A DNA stretch of 64,000 bases from Okapia johnstoni (Eukaryota; Chordata; Mammalia; Artiodactyla; Giraffidae): assembly GCA_024291935.2 (NCBI GenBank), contig CM044326.1:33727948-33791947 (forward strand). The letters run 5' to 3'. Shown piece after piece: positions 32,824 to 44,334 of the stretch (its first letter is position 1; the number at the start of each line of letters is the position of its first letter). A model generated the notes under the pieces. It did no database searches, was not told the origin of the DNA, and saw nothing but the letters and a program-made list of their open reading frames with translations. The translations under genes were made by a program, and so were the position numbers.

Positions 32824-33018
32824 GGGCTTCCCTGTGGCTCAGTTGGTAAAGAATCTGCCTGCAATGCGGGAGACCTAGGTTCAATCCCTGGGTTAGGAAA
32901 ATCCTCTGCAGAAGAGAAAGGCCACCCACTCCAGTATTCTGGCCTGGAGAATTCCATGGACTGTATAGTCCACGGGGTCACAAAGAGTCAGAAATGACTG
33001 AGAGACTTTCACTTCACT
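32824..33018 (+). mobile_element. Bov-tA2 SINE, second unit of the dimer
   Basis: 'gggcttccctgtggctcagttgg' to 'gaaatgactgagagac' plus 'tttcacttcactc'. The BovB text resumes right after it. Confidence 0.93.
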
Positions 33019-33021
33019 CAG

Positions 33022-33385
33022 ACTGTAAGTTAAATAAGCAGGGTGACAATATACAGCCTTGATGTACTCCTTTCCCAGTCCGTTCTTCCGTATGTTCTAA
33101 CTTGCTTCTTGATCTGCATACAGGTTTCTCAGGAGGTAGGTAAGGTGGTCTGGTATTCCCATCTCTTTAAGAATTTTCCACAGTTTGTTGTGATCCACAC
33201 AGTCAAAAGCTTTAGAATAGTCCATGAAGCAGAAGCTTTTCTGGAATTCTCTTGTTTTTCCTATGATCCAGTGGATGTTGGCAATTTGATCTCTGGTTCC
33301 TCTGCCTTTTCTAGATTCAGCTTGAACATCTGCAAGTTCTCGGTTCACATACTGTTGAAGCCGAGCTTGGAGAAGCCTATATACT
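33022..33385 (-). mobile_element. BovB LINE RT core part, continuation of the copy cut at 32705
   Basis: 'gtaagttaaataagcagggtgac' continues the BovB text. The minus frame 33097-33444 carries RKGRGTRDQIANIHW and KAFDCVDHNKLWK. 5'-truncated at about 33385. Confidence 0.93.
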
Positions 33386-33439
33386 ACAATAAAATTTTTA
33401 AAAGATACCATCACAGACAAGAGGAATCTAAGGAGACAT

Positions 33440-33695
33440 GGCAATTAGATGTAAAGTGGTGTCTTGGACAGGATCTTAGAGGAGAAAAAGTAAAACTCAG
33501 GAAGTAAGAACAGGAAACACATGGACTTCAAGCACTAACAATGCATTAACACTGGTCCATCAACTGTAAGCGATGCCCCACACTAATGTCAGACAGCAGC
33601 AGGGGCGCTGGGTGTGTGGGAGCTCTCTGGATTGTCCTGGTAACTTCTGTACACCTGAAACTATTCTAAAATAGAAAGTTTACTTTGAAAAACCT
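33440..33695 (+). repeat. Old interspersed repeat 3' end (L1M-like, family uncertain)
   Basis: 'agatgtaaagtggtgtcttggac', 'taacaatgcattaacactgg', 'ttctaaaatagaaagttta' follow the order of a common old mammalian repeat end. A related piece lies at 40740-40860. Confidence 0.45.
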
Positions 33696-33699
33696 CCAC

Positions 33700-34060
33700 G
33701 CACAGCTTCCCCCGTCTTCAGGATAAACCCATGGCATTCCAATGCCCTGCACAGTCTGGCCAGCCTGTCTTTCTAAATCCATGCCCCACTCTGCCGTCAT
33801 TCATCCCCACGTGGTAACTGGGTTACTAAGCCTTTCTGCCCTCTCACATCTTTCCTCTCACACTTCCTTCTCGCTGCAATGTCCCTATCTTTTCCCACCA
33901 GCTAACTGCTACTAGTCCTGTAAGACAGCCCCAGGATCACCATCTTGGGAAAGCCTGCCCTGACTCTCCCAGAACAGCTCAGCAGTCCACCCCCTCACTA
34001 CTCCCGTATCACCAGGGACAGCCTCTGTCACAGCTCAGACTCTGATAATGGTCTCCATAA
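33700..34060 (+). repeat. L2-like LINE 3' remnant
   Basis: C/T-rich text with 'cttgggaaagcctgccctgactctccc' and 'ctgtcacagctcagactctg' in the order of the L2 3' region. Diverged. Confidence 0.55.
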
Positions 34061-34061
34061 A

Positions 34062-34930
34062 AACACAAGCTGCTGTGGAAAGAACAATGACTTTGTAAGT
34101 TAAACTCAATTATTACTGGTGGTAATTATTACCAGTGGCTTTGGGGTCAGTACGATCTAATTATTTCGTGTTATTAATACTATGTGCAGTAACAGAGTTA
34201 AAGTACTGTACATATCTATGTCATAAAACGCACAAAACAGCCCTGTGAGATAAGAATTGGTTTACCTTATGCTTGAATCTTTCCATACAGTGGCCATTAT
34301 CTGAGCTCCTGTCTGAGACTGCATTCCCACTTTGCCACTTTGCTGCCCGGTGAGGATGAACTCAGCTTCACGGACCCATGTGTGTAGCAAGAGCCTGGGC
34401 TTCTCTGAGGATGCAGAAGGGTACACACTAAGTACCCAATAAACACTTAACAATTTACTCCCTTCAGTCTCCACTGTTAGCCTGAGGTCCTGGAGACCTC
34501 TGTGTTTTCACTGTCTGGACCATGACCGGGGCTTCATAAAAGCTGAATAAACTGGAATGCATAAAGTAACAAGTCAGGCCTCCAACGAGTAGAAAGTTTT
34601 AGGAGGGAGTGGTATGATGACACCCCCCCACCTCCAGAGGGCAGGCCTCACCTCCCCACCCCCACCCCCAACCACCCCTGACACCTCTCCTCAAAAGAGA
34701 GGACAGGAATCTAGCCTGACAAGAAGGCCATTTCAAACATACAGCGATGTACAATATTTCCAGCTGACAACACCAGGCACAAACCTTCCTCAGTTCCAGT
34801 AACCTGAGTCCCGCCAATCCTGATCTCTGTCCCTCTTATTCCTCAAGGAATTTAGGTTCTGATCAAATACTACTGAAGTAAACTCTACACTAGAAACTGC
34901 ACTTGTATACTCGGATCCTTTCTAATTAAA
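34062..34930. other. Unassigned intronic sequence with a C-rich patch at 34620-34680
   Basis: 34060-34260 has a weak reversed MIR flavour ('aacagccctgtgagataagaatt'). 34620-34680 is strongly C-rich on the plus strand (G-rich on the transcribed-gene strand). No gene recognised. Confidence 0.4.
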
Positions 34931-34933
34931 AAA

Positions 34934-35412
34934 TGTTGCATGAAGGGGGACCCCTTCTAGGGCTGGAAAGGGCACTCTTGTCTGACACTTGGAAATGAAC
35001 TGTCCAAGGAGATACGCTGACAAAGCAAGAGATTTTATTGGGAAGGGGCGCCTGGGCAGAGAGCAGGCAGGTAAGGGAACCCAGGAGAACCGCTCTGCTG
35101 CATGGCGTGCAGCCTCGGGTTTTATGGTGACATGAATAGTTTCCAGGTTGTCTCTGGCCAATCATTCTGACTCAGGGTCCTTCCTGGTGGCACACATTGC
35201 TCAGCCAAGATGTATGTCAGCAAGAAGGATTCTGGGAGGTAGTTGGACACGTGGCATCTATTTGTGACCTTTCCCAAACTCTTTCTGTTAGTGGTGGCTT
35301 GTTAGTTCCGTGTTTCTTACCAGGACCTGCTGTTGTAACATAACTCACATTGAATGGTCACTGTGGTACCTGGCCAGGGTGGGCAGTTTCAGTCAGTGTG
35401 CTCACCCTAACA
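34934..35412 (-). mobile_element. Solitary LTR of a ruminant endogenous retrovirus
   Basis: About 480 bp. On the minus strand it opens TGTTAGGG and closes near CA at 34934-34941. Inside it has a TATA-like CATAAAA at about plus 35117-35124, then, about 80 nt later, AATAAA at plus 35033-35038 followed by a T/G-rich stretch. This is the U3-R-U5 order of an LTR. No gag, pol or env sequence adjoins either side, so it is taken as a solitary LTR left by recombination. A target-site duplication is not clear (A-rich on both sides). Family is probably the bovine ERV-K/BTLTR group from recalled consensus text, not searched. Sense to RCOR1. Confidence 0.82.
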
Positions 35413-35445
35413 AAAACATCATGTTTTCTCTCAGTCTCCTTGACC

Positions 35446-36670
35446 TATCAGTTCAGTTCAGTTCAGTCACTCAGTCATGTCAGACTCTTTGCAACTCCAT
35501 GGACTGCAGCACGCCAGGCCTCCCTGTCCATCACCAACTCCCAGAGTTTACCCAAACTCATGTCCATCGAGTCGGTGATATCATCTAACCATCTCATCCT
35601 CCGTCATCCCCTTCTCCTCCTGCCCTCAATCTTTCCCAGCATCAGGGTCTTGTCCAATGAGTCAGCTCTTCGCATCAGGTGGCCAAAGTATTGGGAGTTT
35701 CAGCTTCAACATCAGTCCTTCCAATGAACATTCAGGACTGATTTCCTTTAGGATGGACTGGTTGGGTCTCCTTGCAGTCCAAGGGACTCTCAAGAGTCTT
35801 CTCCAACACCACAGCTCAAAAGCATCCATTCTTCAGCACTTAGCTTTCTTTATAGTCCAACTTTCACATCTATACATGACCACAGGAAAAACCATAGCCT
35901 TCACTAGACAGACTTTTGTTGACAAAGTAATGTCTCTGCTTTTTAATATGCTGTCTAGGTTGTTCATAACTTTTCTTCCAAGGAGTAAGTGTCTTTTTAT
36001 TTCATGGCTGCAGTCACCGTCTGCAGTGATTTTGGAGCCCAAGAAAATAAAGTCTCTCACTGTTTCCATTGTTTCTCCATCTACTTCCCATGAAGTGATG
36101 GGACCAGATGCCATGATCTTTGTTTTCTGAATGTTGAGCTTTAAGCCGACTTTTTCACTCTCCTCTTTCACTTTCATCAAGAGGCTCTTTAGTTCTTCTT
36201 CACTTTCTGCCATAAGGGTGGTGTCATCTGCATATTTGAGGTTACTGATATTTCTCCTGGCAATTTTGATTCCAGCTTGTGCTTCCTCTAGCCCAGCATT
36301 TCTCATGATGTACTCTGCACATAAGTTAAATATACAGCCTTGACGTACTCCTTTTCCTATTTGGAACCAGTCTGTTGTTCCATGTGCAGTTCTAACTGTT
36401 GCTTCCTGACCTGCATACAGATTTCTCAAAAGGCAAGTCAAGTGGTCTGGTATTCCCATCTCTTTCAGAATTTTCCACAGTTTATTGTCATCCACACAGT
36501 CAAAGGCTTTGGCATAGTCAATAAAGCAGAAATAGATGTTTTTCTGGAACTCTCTTGCTTTTTCAATGATCCAGCGGATGTTGGCAATTTGATCTCTGGT
36601 TCCTCTGCCTTTTCTAAATCCAGCTTGAACATCTGCAAGTTCACGGTTCACGTATTGTTGAAGCCTACAG
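35446..36670 (-). mobile_element. BovB LINE with an open 272-codon reverse transcriptase core
   Basis: 5'-truncated BovB. The minus frame 36651-35833 is open for 272 codons: AGFRKGRGTRDQIANIRW near residue 10, FIDYAKAFDCVDD near 41, GVRQGC near 102, YADDTTLMAE near 140, IFLGSKITADGDCSHE near 198. Oddities: four residues are missing in frame after GVRQGC (GCIFNLC instead of GCILSPCLFNL), and HNK is DNK. A stop follows WTIKKAKC, and the C-terminal text continues in another frame to the (TGAAC)n tail at 35446. It lacks the endonuclease, so it cannot retrotranspose on its own. Sense to RCOR1. Confidence 0.96.
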
Positions 36671-36671
36671 G

Positions 36672-37220
36672 TGTCTTGAATTCAGAATCATTCTTCTCTA
36701 GAGAAAACATAAACATTTTCCTTGCATTCTGTCAATCTAACAAACTCATTGTTTAATACCAATGCAATATCACTATGTATATAATCCTTAAACCAAAACA
36801 AGGAGGGACAAAACTCTTCAAACACCATTTAAATACAGTGAAAAGCTTTGTGCTCTGGGTCTCCTTATTTCTCTTAACACTATTCTAACCAGCAATGTCA
36901 CAAAAGTACACTGGGTCCGAATGGGCAGAACTACTGGTGTTTCACCAGGCACACCAAGAAGGGAAAAACCCCTCTGGCCACCATCTGACTAATGGTGATA
37001 CACCACCACCATTAGAAATACGCAGGGCTGGTTTATCCTACACCATCATCACCATGTCTCCATGGCCCAGGGAAAATTTCAGTCACTGAACTACCAGCTG
37101 AGGACACAGCTTTAATATTGTACCCATTTATTAATTAGAGTCTACTTATAAAGAGTTGGGTTGGGGAAATGAGAACATGGAATTCTTTCCAAAAGTTTGG
37201 CAGAGCAAGTTGTTAGAGAG
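36672..37220. other. Unassigned intronic sequence
   Basis: No repeat or gene recognised. Composition is mixed and not low in complexity. Confidence 0.45.
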
Positions 37221-37224
37221 GAAT

Positions 37225-37560
37225 ACAGAAAAACTGGCAAAAAGCATTGATAGAATACTGACAATGGACATAAATTAGTTTAGCTTTCAGAAGGGCAGTT
37301 TGGCAATGTTTACCAAAGCCTCTAGCAATTTATCCTAAAACAAAATAATCACAGAGTTACATAAAAATTCATCTACCAAGCTGCTCATCAAGTGCTGCTG
37401 AAAATGGCAGTAAAGTGGGAACAACTCAAACATCCAAGAGACTTTAAAAGTTTGATATAACGATACAAGGGAAACTATGAACACGTTAAAAGAAGCTGCT
37501 TTTTTACAATGTACATTTAATAACATGAGGAGACAATACACCAAGTAAAACAGAGCACAC
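37225..37560 (+). repeat. Ancient L1 (L1M-type) fragment
   Basis: 'gggcagtttggcaatgtttacc', 'agcaatttatcctaaaac', 'gtgggaacaactcaaacatcc' match old L1 3' text. Confidence 0.65.
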
Positions 37561-37564
37561 TACA

Positions 37565-38067
37565 AGAAGCACTGCATGTTACTGAATCATCCAAGGTAAC
37601 AACTCATGTCCACTTACAATTATGTTTCTGTTAACATAGCCCCACATCTAGGAAAACCCCGATGCAGCCTGAGCTCACCCGGCTGGGCTGCCTTCTTACA
37701 AGAGCACCTACTGTCCTCACAGATGCTCCCTCCCCAAGGCTTCTCCCACAGCTTAAGACTTAATAAATGATTAAACTGTTGACTAAATTTTTCTTAGTAA
37801 GAAATTATTTCCTTCCATCTGATGTCTTAGGAAGTTAGGAGATGCTTAGAGTATAAACCCAATGACATAGTTTAATGAAAGAAAAAGGAATGATTATCCA
37901 ATCTATTGATGGAATTAAAAAACAGCACTATGGATCAAATTTTTTAAAACCTTCAAAATTACTGCTGACTCTTCCATAACTAATCCAGATTTGCGAGGAT
38001 TTTATTAGCTTCCTGCCTCTTCAATCTCTCTTTACAGTGCTTTATCCCTTTAAAAAATTTTGGACAT
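37565..38067. other. Unassigned intronic sequence
   Basis: Nothing recognised. Confidence 0.45.
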
Positions 38068-38080
38068 CCTTGGTCCCACA

Positions 38081-38302
38081 TGTGTGCGTGCTAACTCACT
38101 TTAGTCGTGTCTGACTATTTGTGGAACGGTGGATTGTAGTCTGCCAGGCTCCTCTGTCCATGGGATTTCTCCAGGCAAGAATACTGGAGTGGGTTGCCAT
38201 GTTCTCCTCCAGGGGGTCTTCTCCACCCAGGGATTGAACCTGCATCTGTGTCTCTTGCATTGGCAGGTGGGTTCTTTACCACTGAGCCACCTAGGAAGCC
38301 CC
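38081..38302 (-). mobile_element. Bov-tA SINE with 13-bp perfect target-site duplication
   Basis: Reverse Bov-tA with body at the left and head at the right. CCTTGGTCCCACA occurs at 38068-38080 and 38303-38315. Sense to RCOR1. Confidence 0.95.
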
Positions 38303-38315
38303 CCTTGGTCCCACA

Positions 38316-39710
38316 AATGGCCTTTAAAAACAAGCACTACGAGAAATACATGTGGAATAAGCATAATTTCTATGACTACAATGCCATTAACCTAATTGAA
38401 CCCAAGAATACTGCAAAACACTTTGTACCCAAAAGGTTAAATCTGTATGCTTAAAACAGAACACATGAAACCAAATTAAAAGTAAGACTTTTTCATTGTA
38501 GTTTTAAATAGAAACTAGGAAATTCCTCTCCTTTTGATATACAGTGATATACAAACAACTTAGTAATAGACTTTGGGGGGTGGGTACCTTCGCACTACTA
38601 TAAGCAATGATATTAACTGGACATATAGTCTGAAGCTAGGGCTATTACTATTCTAATTCAAACAGTAACACAGAAATACAAAAATCACATCATATCTCAG
38701 AAGAGTTTAGCAATACCACAATACACAATTTTACTGTTTTCTTTCCTTTTAAAAACAAATCTAAGCCAATTTATACAAATCACACCATATTAACAAAACC
38801 TCTATCCTTACTATTACAGCTGAAACTGAAACTTGTCTTACAATCTTTTCATTAACATACTAATCTGGTAATGTCACGTTTTAACAACGCTGGAAAACCA
38901 GATGCCTTCACTTCCTTAATACTAGTCTTAGAAAACGCGCATCTTTTTTTAATTTAGCACAAATTGAAAAGTTAACTTATTATTTAAGATTATTAAATTA
39001 TAATAATTTTATTATTATAAATAAAATTTATTTTTGCTTCCAAAAGTAACCTATGCAAAAGTATCAGTTCAAATTTTTATACTTGTTAGGGAAATCACAA
39101 CAAATACCACTTACACTGTATATCAAATCCACAGAACAATTTTATTAAAAAGCAGCAAAATGTTCACGTTCATCAGACCACATAAAGCACACAAACTCTG
39201 GTTCACATCCACAGAGAACCCATGATGATGAACCGGTTAAATAGATGGGTTCAAACTCAAACTACCATAGATCAGAATTCCAGGTGTGCCACCTACAAAG
39301 TTTAAGACGCTGAGAAAGTTCCTTGGAAAGAAGTCTTCATTTTCTCAAATGAAAAACTGACTACTCTTACTATGAAAGCCAGTGTTTGGAGTAAGACAAG
39401 CAAACAGTACCCCCTGGGAATAACTAACCATAACTTTCCGAGTGCTTCCCAGCCGTGGCTCTCCTCTCCTACACTTCAGACCACTGCCCCAGGCCCTCAG
39501 CGGCTTGTCAGGCCGCAACAACATCCTTATCAAACTCTCTGCCTCCGCCCCTTGCCTGCAAATCCAAACTTGTTCCAAACAGATTCAGGAAACATCTGTC
39601 TTGTCTATGTAATTCTATTTCACATTACCTCGTGTAACTCTACTTCACATTTTCCTGCAAGAATTTCTCCGAAATTCATGCCAGCTCCTAACCTGACTCA
39701 TAATATTACA
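38316..39710. other. Unassigned intronic sequence with an AT-only stretch at about 38970-39035
   Basis: 38970-39035 is almost pure A/T with palindromic 'aaattataataattttattattataa'. The rest has no recognised repeat. The 122-codon plus frame at 39372-39740 lacks any recognisable protein. Confidence 0.45.
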
Positions 39711-39714
39711 GCTA

Positions 39715-39870
39715 CAAAGAACTTCACAGAGTCTGCCTAATTTACAAGTGAGGAGACCATCCTCTAGAGACATGCAGTGTCTTGCTCAAGGTGATTCAAC
39801 GCCAAGGCTAAGTCTTTAATGCAGGCTCCACTTCTATTTCAGTCCCCAGCTCTCAGCCACACTTGATCAC
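39715..39870 (-). repeat. MIR SINE remnant
   Basis: Reversed MIR order: 'aatttacaagtgaggagacc', 'gcagtgtcttgctcaaggtgattc', 'ccccagctct'. Confidence 0.6.
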
Positions 39871-39874
39871 ATTT

Positions 39875-40295
39875 AGTCCAGACCTTTCATCCTCAAGAAA
39901 GGAGCATGGTTCCTTGTCATGGTGCTGTGGGACTTCACAGAAATTTCTGGTAAAACAAGGTAATTGTTCTTGTTACTATTATGTTACCTGGCACCAGAAG
40001 AGCCAAAATACCAGTGGAAGGCTCATGAGCTATAATGATTCTGCTACCTAGCCACTCATAACGCTGATGAGAAGACATATTTGTTTTGATAGTAGAGATC
40101 TCATAACTTTCTACCAACCAAACAAACCAACTTGTTTATATGCAAATAGCTAAGCTCAATAATTTATCCAAATATTTGTTAAGATCCTATGTAAAACACT
40201 TCATTTAACAGTTAAATTTTAAAAAGCCCAATAAGCCAACAGAAAAATGGGCAAAGAAGCTATTTCCTAGAAAAAAGTGGCTTCCCTGCAGAATT
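39875..40295. other. Unassigned intronic sequence
   Basis: Nothing recognised. Confidence 0.4.
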
Positions 40296-40299
40296 CCAA

Positions 40300-40530
40300 G
40301 TAATTTATGTAAATACTCCCTTTCTCCAGGAGGTGGAGCTTTACTCCCCACAACTCGCTTGTGAGCTGGACTTAGTAACTGGATTCCAAAGAACAGAGCA
40401 GGAAAGAGGGTGGGGTAACTCTACGGGAAAGAGATCTGGTTACCACTACCTTGGCCAGGTAATCAAGGTTAACATGGCAGGGTTCTCTTCATGATTCCAG
40501 CACGTACGCCATCCCTGCTCCCCCTACCCC
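40300..40530 (+). repeat. Old interspersed repeat (family not named)
   Basis: 'ccctttctccaggaggtggagc', 'cttgtgagctggacttagtaac', then 'taatcaaggttaacatgg' follow a common mammalian repeat consensus whose name I cannot give with certainty. Confidence 0.45.
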
Positions 40531-40734
40531 CGACACACACACACACTCTAATGTGATGAGAAGTGAAGGGCAGTCTGCCGCTGTACAGTCTTCCCCAAAC
40601 CCATTACACCAGCATGACTGTAAGAAAAAGGACAGATAAATTCAGGAATATTCTACAAAACTCAAAAACTCTCAAGATCGTGAATAACAAGGAAAGACTG
40701 ATTAACTGTCACAGCCCAGAGGAGACCGGGCAGG

Positions 40735-40870
40735 CAGGACAATTCAATGCAATGTGGAGACCTGGACTGGATTCTGAAACAGAAAAGGCACATCAATGGG
40801 AAAACTAGTGAAAACTGAATAAAGCTTAGTTAACAGTGACGCACCAGTGCTGGCCTCTTCGTTTTGATGC
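40735..40870 (+). repeat. Old repeat 3' piece related to 33440-33695
   Basis: 'caatgtggagacctggactgg', 'gaaacagaaaaggcacatcaatggg', 'aaaactgaataaagc' are in the consensus order of the same old element. Confidence 0.5.
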
Positions 40871-40874
40871 TGTG

Positions 40875-41665
40875 ATAGACTGGAATGGCAATGTAAGAGG
40901 TCAATACCAAGGGGCACTGGGGGAGGGACCTGATCATCTACAGTGTACAGAAGGGGAGAAGGACAGTAGCCATCTGTTTCTGAGAAAGTAACACCCCCAA
41001 AACTCCTAGAATTAGCGCAATAAACACAAGAAAATGTCAAAACTACAATTTGCAGATCATTTTTAAAAAGACCACTCATCAGAAAGAAAAACCCTGCACT
41101 TGTTTCAGAGAAACAATGCAATGGGAAACTGTCCAGTTAAAATTTTATCCTTAATAAATCATATCTTAGGAGAAACATATAAAGTCTAAAATCCCACTAG
41201 ATAGATAAATCAAATAATCTAATATCAAAAAGGATGGGTAAGATTGAAAGTTTTGTTTATACCACAGATAGCTTTTCCAGGGTGATGACAGCCATTTTAA
41301 TTATATGCCAATTATGAAAATTCTTTTCATCTTCAAAAGCCATTAATTAATTAATCCTCACCATACTTCTGTGTTATAGCAATCTTATTCGAAGCAAAGA
41401 CAACCTGCCTAAAAAGGTTTAAGTAAGTTAGCTTCAAGTGGAAGTAAACCAGGCTTAGATCAAAATACTTGGGTTTTAAAGCACCTAACAAAAAGCCATT
41501 ATGCCTCCATGCCTTAAACTTGGCGACATGAAGTCACTTGGGAAGATTCACCAAAAGAACAATACAGGCGGGAAATCCTAAATCCAGACGCTGGGCACAC
41601 ACGAGTATCCACCACTGAGATGAGGAACATCTTGAAAACAAAGAAACAAAATGCCTTTTGAAGGC
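40875..41665. other. Unassigned intronic sequence
   Basis: Nothing certain. 41330-41440 has a faint reversed MIR look ('taattaatcctcaccatac'). Confidence 0.4.
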
Positions 41666-41667
41666 TG

Positions 41668-41765
41668 GGTGTGTTAGTCCCTTAGTCATGTCCGACTCTT
41701 TTGAGACCCCATGGAATTCTCCAGGCAAGGATACCAGAGTAGGTTGCCATTTCCTCCTCCAGAGA
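41668..41765 (-). mobile_element. Short Bov-A SINE unit with internal deletion
   Basis: 'ccttagtcatgtccgactc' joined through 'gagaccccatgg' straight to 'aattctccaggcaagg', so about 30 bases of the body are missing. Confidence 0.85.
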
Positions 41766-41767
41766 TC

Positions 41768-42175
41768 TTGCAAAGATGTGTTCAAGAGCCTTTTTAACAC
41801 ATTCCTACCTTGTATGTGTTTGGGCTTACATAGTCAATCTAACAAAACTACTTAAGGGCAAAAACCAAAACTAGAAGAATTGTTTTTTTTAACAGCTGAG
41901 GCAAAGTGAATTAAAAGAATAAAAATAATTTATTTCTACTCTAATGGGTTCATCAAGAAACATTACTACTCACACAAACTTAATCTTAATTTTGGAATTT
42001 ACTGTATTGTCTGGTTCACAAATTTTTTTTCATCTTGTCTTTTGTTTTATACAAACCAAGTGGGAGGAAGAGATGGGGCAAGATAAAAGGAAATATTTAT
42101 TAACCAACTATTATGTGTCAGGTACTTTCACAAACGTTAACTTGTAATCATCTCTAAAAAAGATACCAAAGTCAG
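41768..42175. other. Unassigned intronic sequence
   Basis: 42085-42150 ('ttattaaccaactattatgtgtcaggtac') has a reversed MIR flavour. Nothing else recognised. Confidence 0.4.
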
Positions 42176-42179
42176 TTCT

Positions 42180-42540
42180 TAAAAACTGAAAGACCATAAA
42201 AACGTAGGAAAACCTCATGATAAAGTGGAAAAAAGTAAATTATGAGGCTCGCCATAGACGAGGTCCTAAGAAGATGCATGCCAATGAGCACCATAAAAGG
42301 AAAAAAGCAACATCTGAATATGAGTCGTTCTAAAGGATGACAGGTCAGACACTCTCTGGAAGCCAGCGCCAACACATACAGAAGAAACTAGTAACATGGC
42401 TCTCTCCAGAGAGAAGACACAGAAGGTGAAGAATGCAGGAGAACTCGCCTTTTCATCATACATACCCTCTTGCATCTTTTAATTTTGTACCACATGCCTA
42501 TAATACCTATTCAAATATTCAATAAATTTTTATTTAAGAA
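42180..42540 (+). repeat. Ancient L1 (L1M-type) 3' end
   Basis: 'taaagtggaaaaaagtaaattatg' and a 3' end 'taatacctattcaaatattcaataaatttttat'. Confidence 0.55.
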
Positions 42541-42544
42541 GAAA

Positions 42545-43415
42545 AAAGTTAACTACAGGGAACAAGGTGTGGCCACGACAACCAATTCTCAGTTACTGAG
42601 ACTGGCTGGATCACCGCCCTCTGGCTGGGAGCACCGTGGTTCCTGCAAACATCCAGGCCTTCTACATCACAGGAAGGGGGGATGTTGTCAGAACCCACAG
42701 CCATTTTAAGGCATTACTCAATGACAAGCTCAAATCAGAATTCAATCTTGTCTTTACTTCCTCTTCAGCTTTATGCAAGTGCCCAACTCAAAATGGAATC
42801 CACATTTTACTTGATGGCTACAAATATGTAACAAGAATCTTTTAAGAATTACTAAGAAACAACACTAAACCTCGACAGCGGGTATGTTCAAACGGACACA
42901 CACACCCTTCCCATTTATGTTTTTACCTATACATTCTAGGCACATTCACTATTTATCAATAGTAATATTTTTGTCAACTGGGAGACAGAAAATGTTAAAA
43001 GTAGGTGGCTGTTATGCTTCTAAGCAAAAAATCTCAACTGGGAGGCTGGTTCTAGGTTGATAAAAACAGAATATGCTAGAGAGAAATGTAGTTTTGAGAA
43101 TTTTCACCCAAAGTAAGGCCTCAGTGAAAGAACACAATAAAATACTTAAATACAAATGTAGGTAGATGGTACAACAATATGTGAAGGGAAATGTTCAGAA
43201 GGACAAGCAGATAGGCAAGCATAATAAGAGGAAGAAACAAATAACATCACACAAAACACTTAGTTTGAGGACACAAGAATCAGGCAAAGGTCTGAGAAAT
43301 CTGAGCACTGCCCAAAGGAGACAGAAGGCAGGAAGGTACACACAGGGCACTTCTCAGCACCCTTCTTCCATCCTGTCAGTCATCCTCTGTTGCAGCCACT
43401 TACGGGGTTTAGTGG
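42545..43415. other. Unassigned intronic sequence
   Basis: 870 nt with no repeat or gene recognised. Confidence 0.45.
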
Positions 43416-43419
43416 AACA

Positions 43420-43590
43420 GTTCTGGAATGCAACCTGACTCTGTCCAGATTGAAGGAGAGTTGCCTAATATCTTTAAGCCACAGTTTTCCCTACTGTAAA
43501 GATGGAAAAAACAATTTCTTCCTCATAGAGATTAAATAAAATAGCATTTTAAAACAAGCAGCAAAGGTTATTTAGCACATATGAGGGGCT
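43420..43590 (+). repeat. MIR SINE remnant
   Basis: 'gcctaatatctttaagccacag', 'tttccctactgtaaagatgg', 'agattaaataaaatagcat', 'aaaggttatttagcacat' follow the MIR order. Confidence 0.65.
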
Positions 43591-43594
43591 TAAA

Positions 43595-44165
43595 ATAATC
43601 GATCCAGACATCAGGACTAGATTCAATCCTAGAGCTGGTTCTAAGAGACCTGGTTACCCTGCTCCCATCAAAAGCAAACCTAACAATTTTACTTATTCCA
43701 GGCAACTCAGCATAAAGATCCTCTAGAATAAGTTTTCTTTATTTAAAAGGCCTACTACTAATAATCAACTCAGGCAACTCTCAGCCACCAGAGATCAGAT
43801 ACATGCAAGTCTCTAAATAATGAGGGGGCCCATTCACTCTGGAAGTGCGCTTACTCATATCAAGAATTTCTACTTCAGTCTGAAACTATTTTTAACTCTA
43901 TATCCTTCATAAACGGCAATACTCAAAACTTACAAGTCAAATTATTCTTCCCAATCACAGTCAGTGATCTGTGATGCAACCGTGAAGAGTTCTATCAGCT
44001 GCTGGTAAATTAGGAGTTCACTTTAAAAGTGAGAATGTCTCATTAAAATACATGGATTCTACTATAAGTCCAAGTCCTAATATTTACACAGCAGTTAGGA
44101 GTGAGAAGACGGACTATTCAGTACATAGCAAGCCATCCAACACTGAATAATTAGTAATTCTAACA
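43595..44165. other. Unassigned intronic sequence
   Basis: Nothing recognised. Confidence 0.4.
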
Positions 44166-44169
44166 GGGG

Positions 44170-44330
44170 GCACCTTCCCTGGTCGTCCAGTGATTAAGAA
44201 GCCGCCTTCCAATGCAGGTTCGATCCCTAGTCAGGGAAGTAAGATCACACATGCCCATAGGGCAACTAAAGCCTGTGGGCTACAACTAAGATCTGACACA
44301 GCTAAATAAATTCATTCATTTAATTTTTTT
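44170..44330 (+). mobile_element. CHR-type SINE
   Basis: 'accttccctggtcgtccagtg', 'ggttcgatccctagtcaggg', 'agtaagatcacacatgcc', then tail 'cacagctaaataaattcattc'. Confidence 0.88.
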
Positions 44331-44334
44331 AAAA

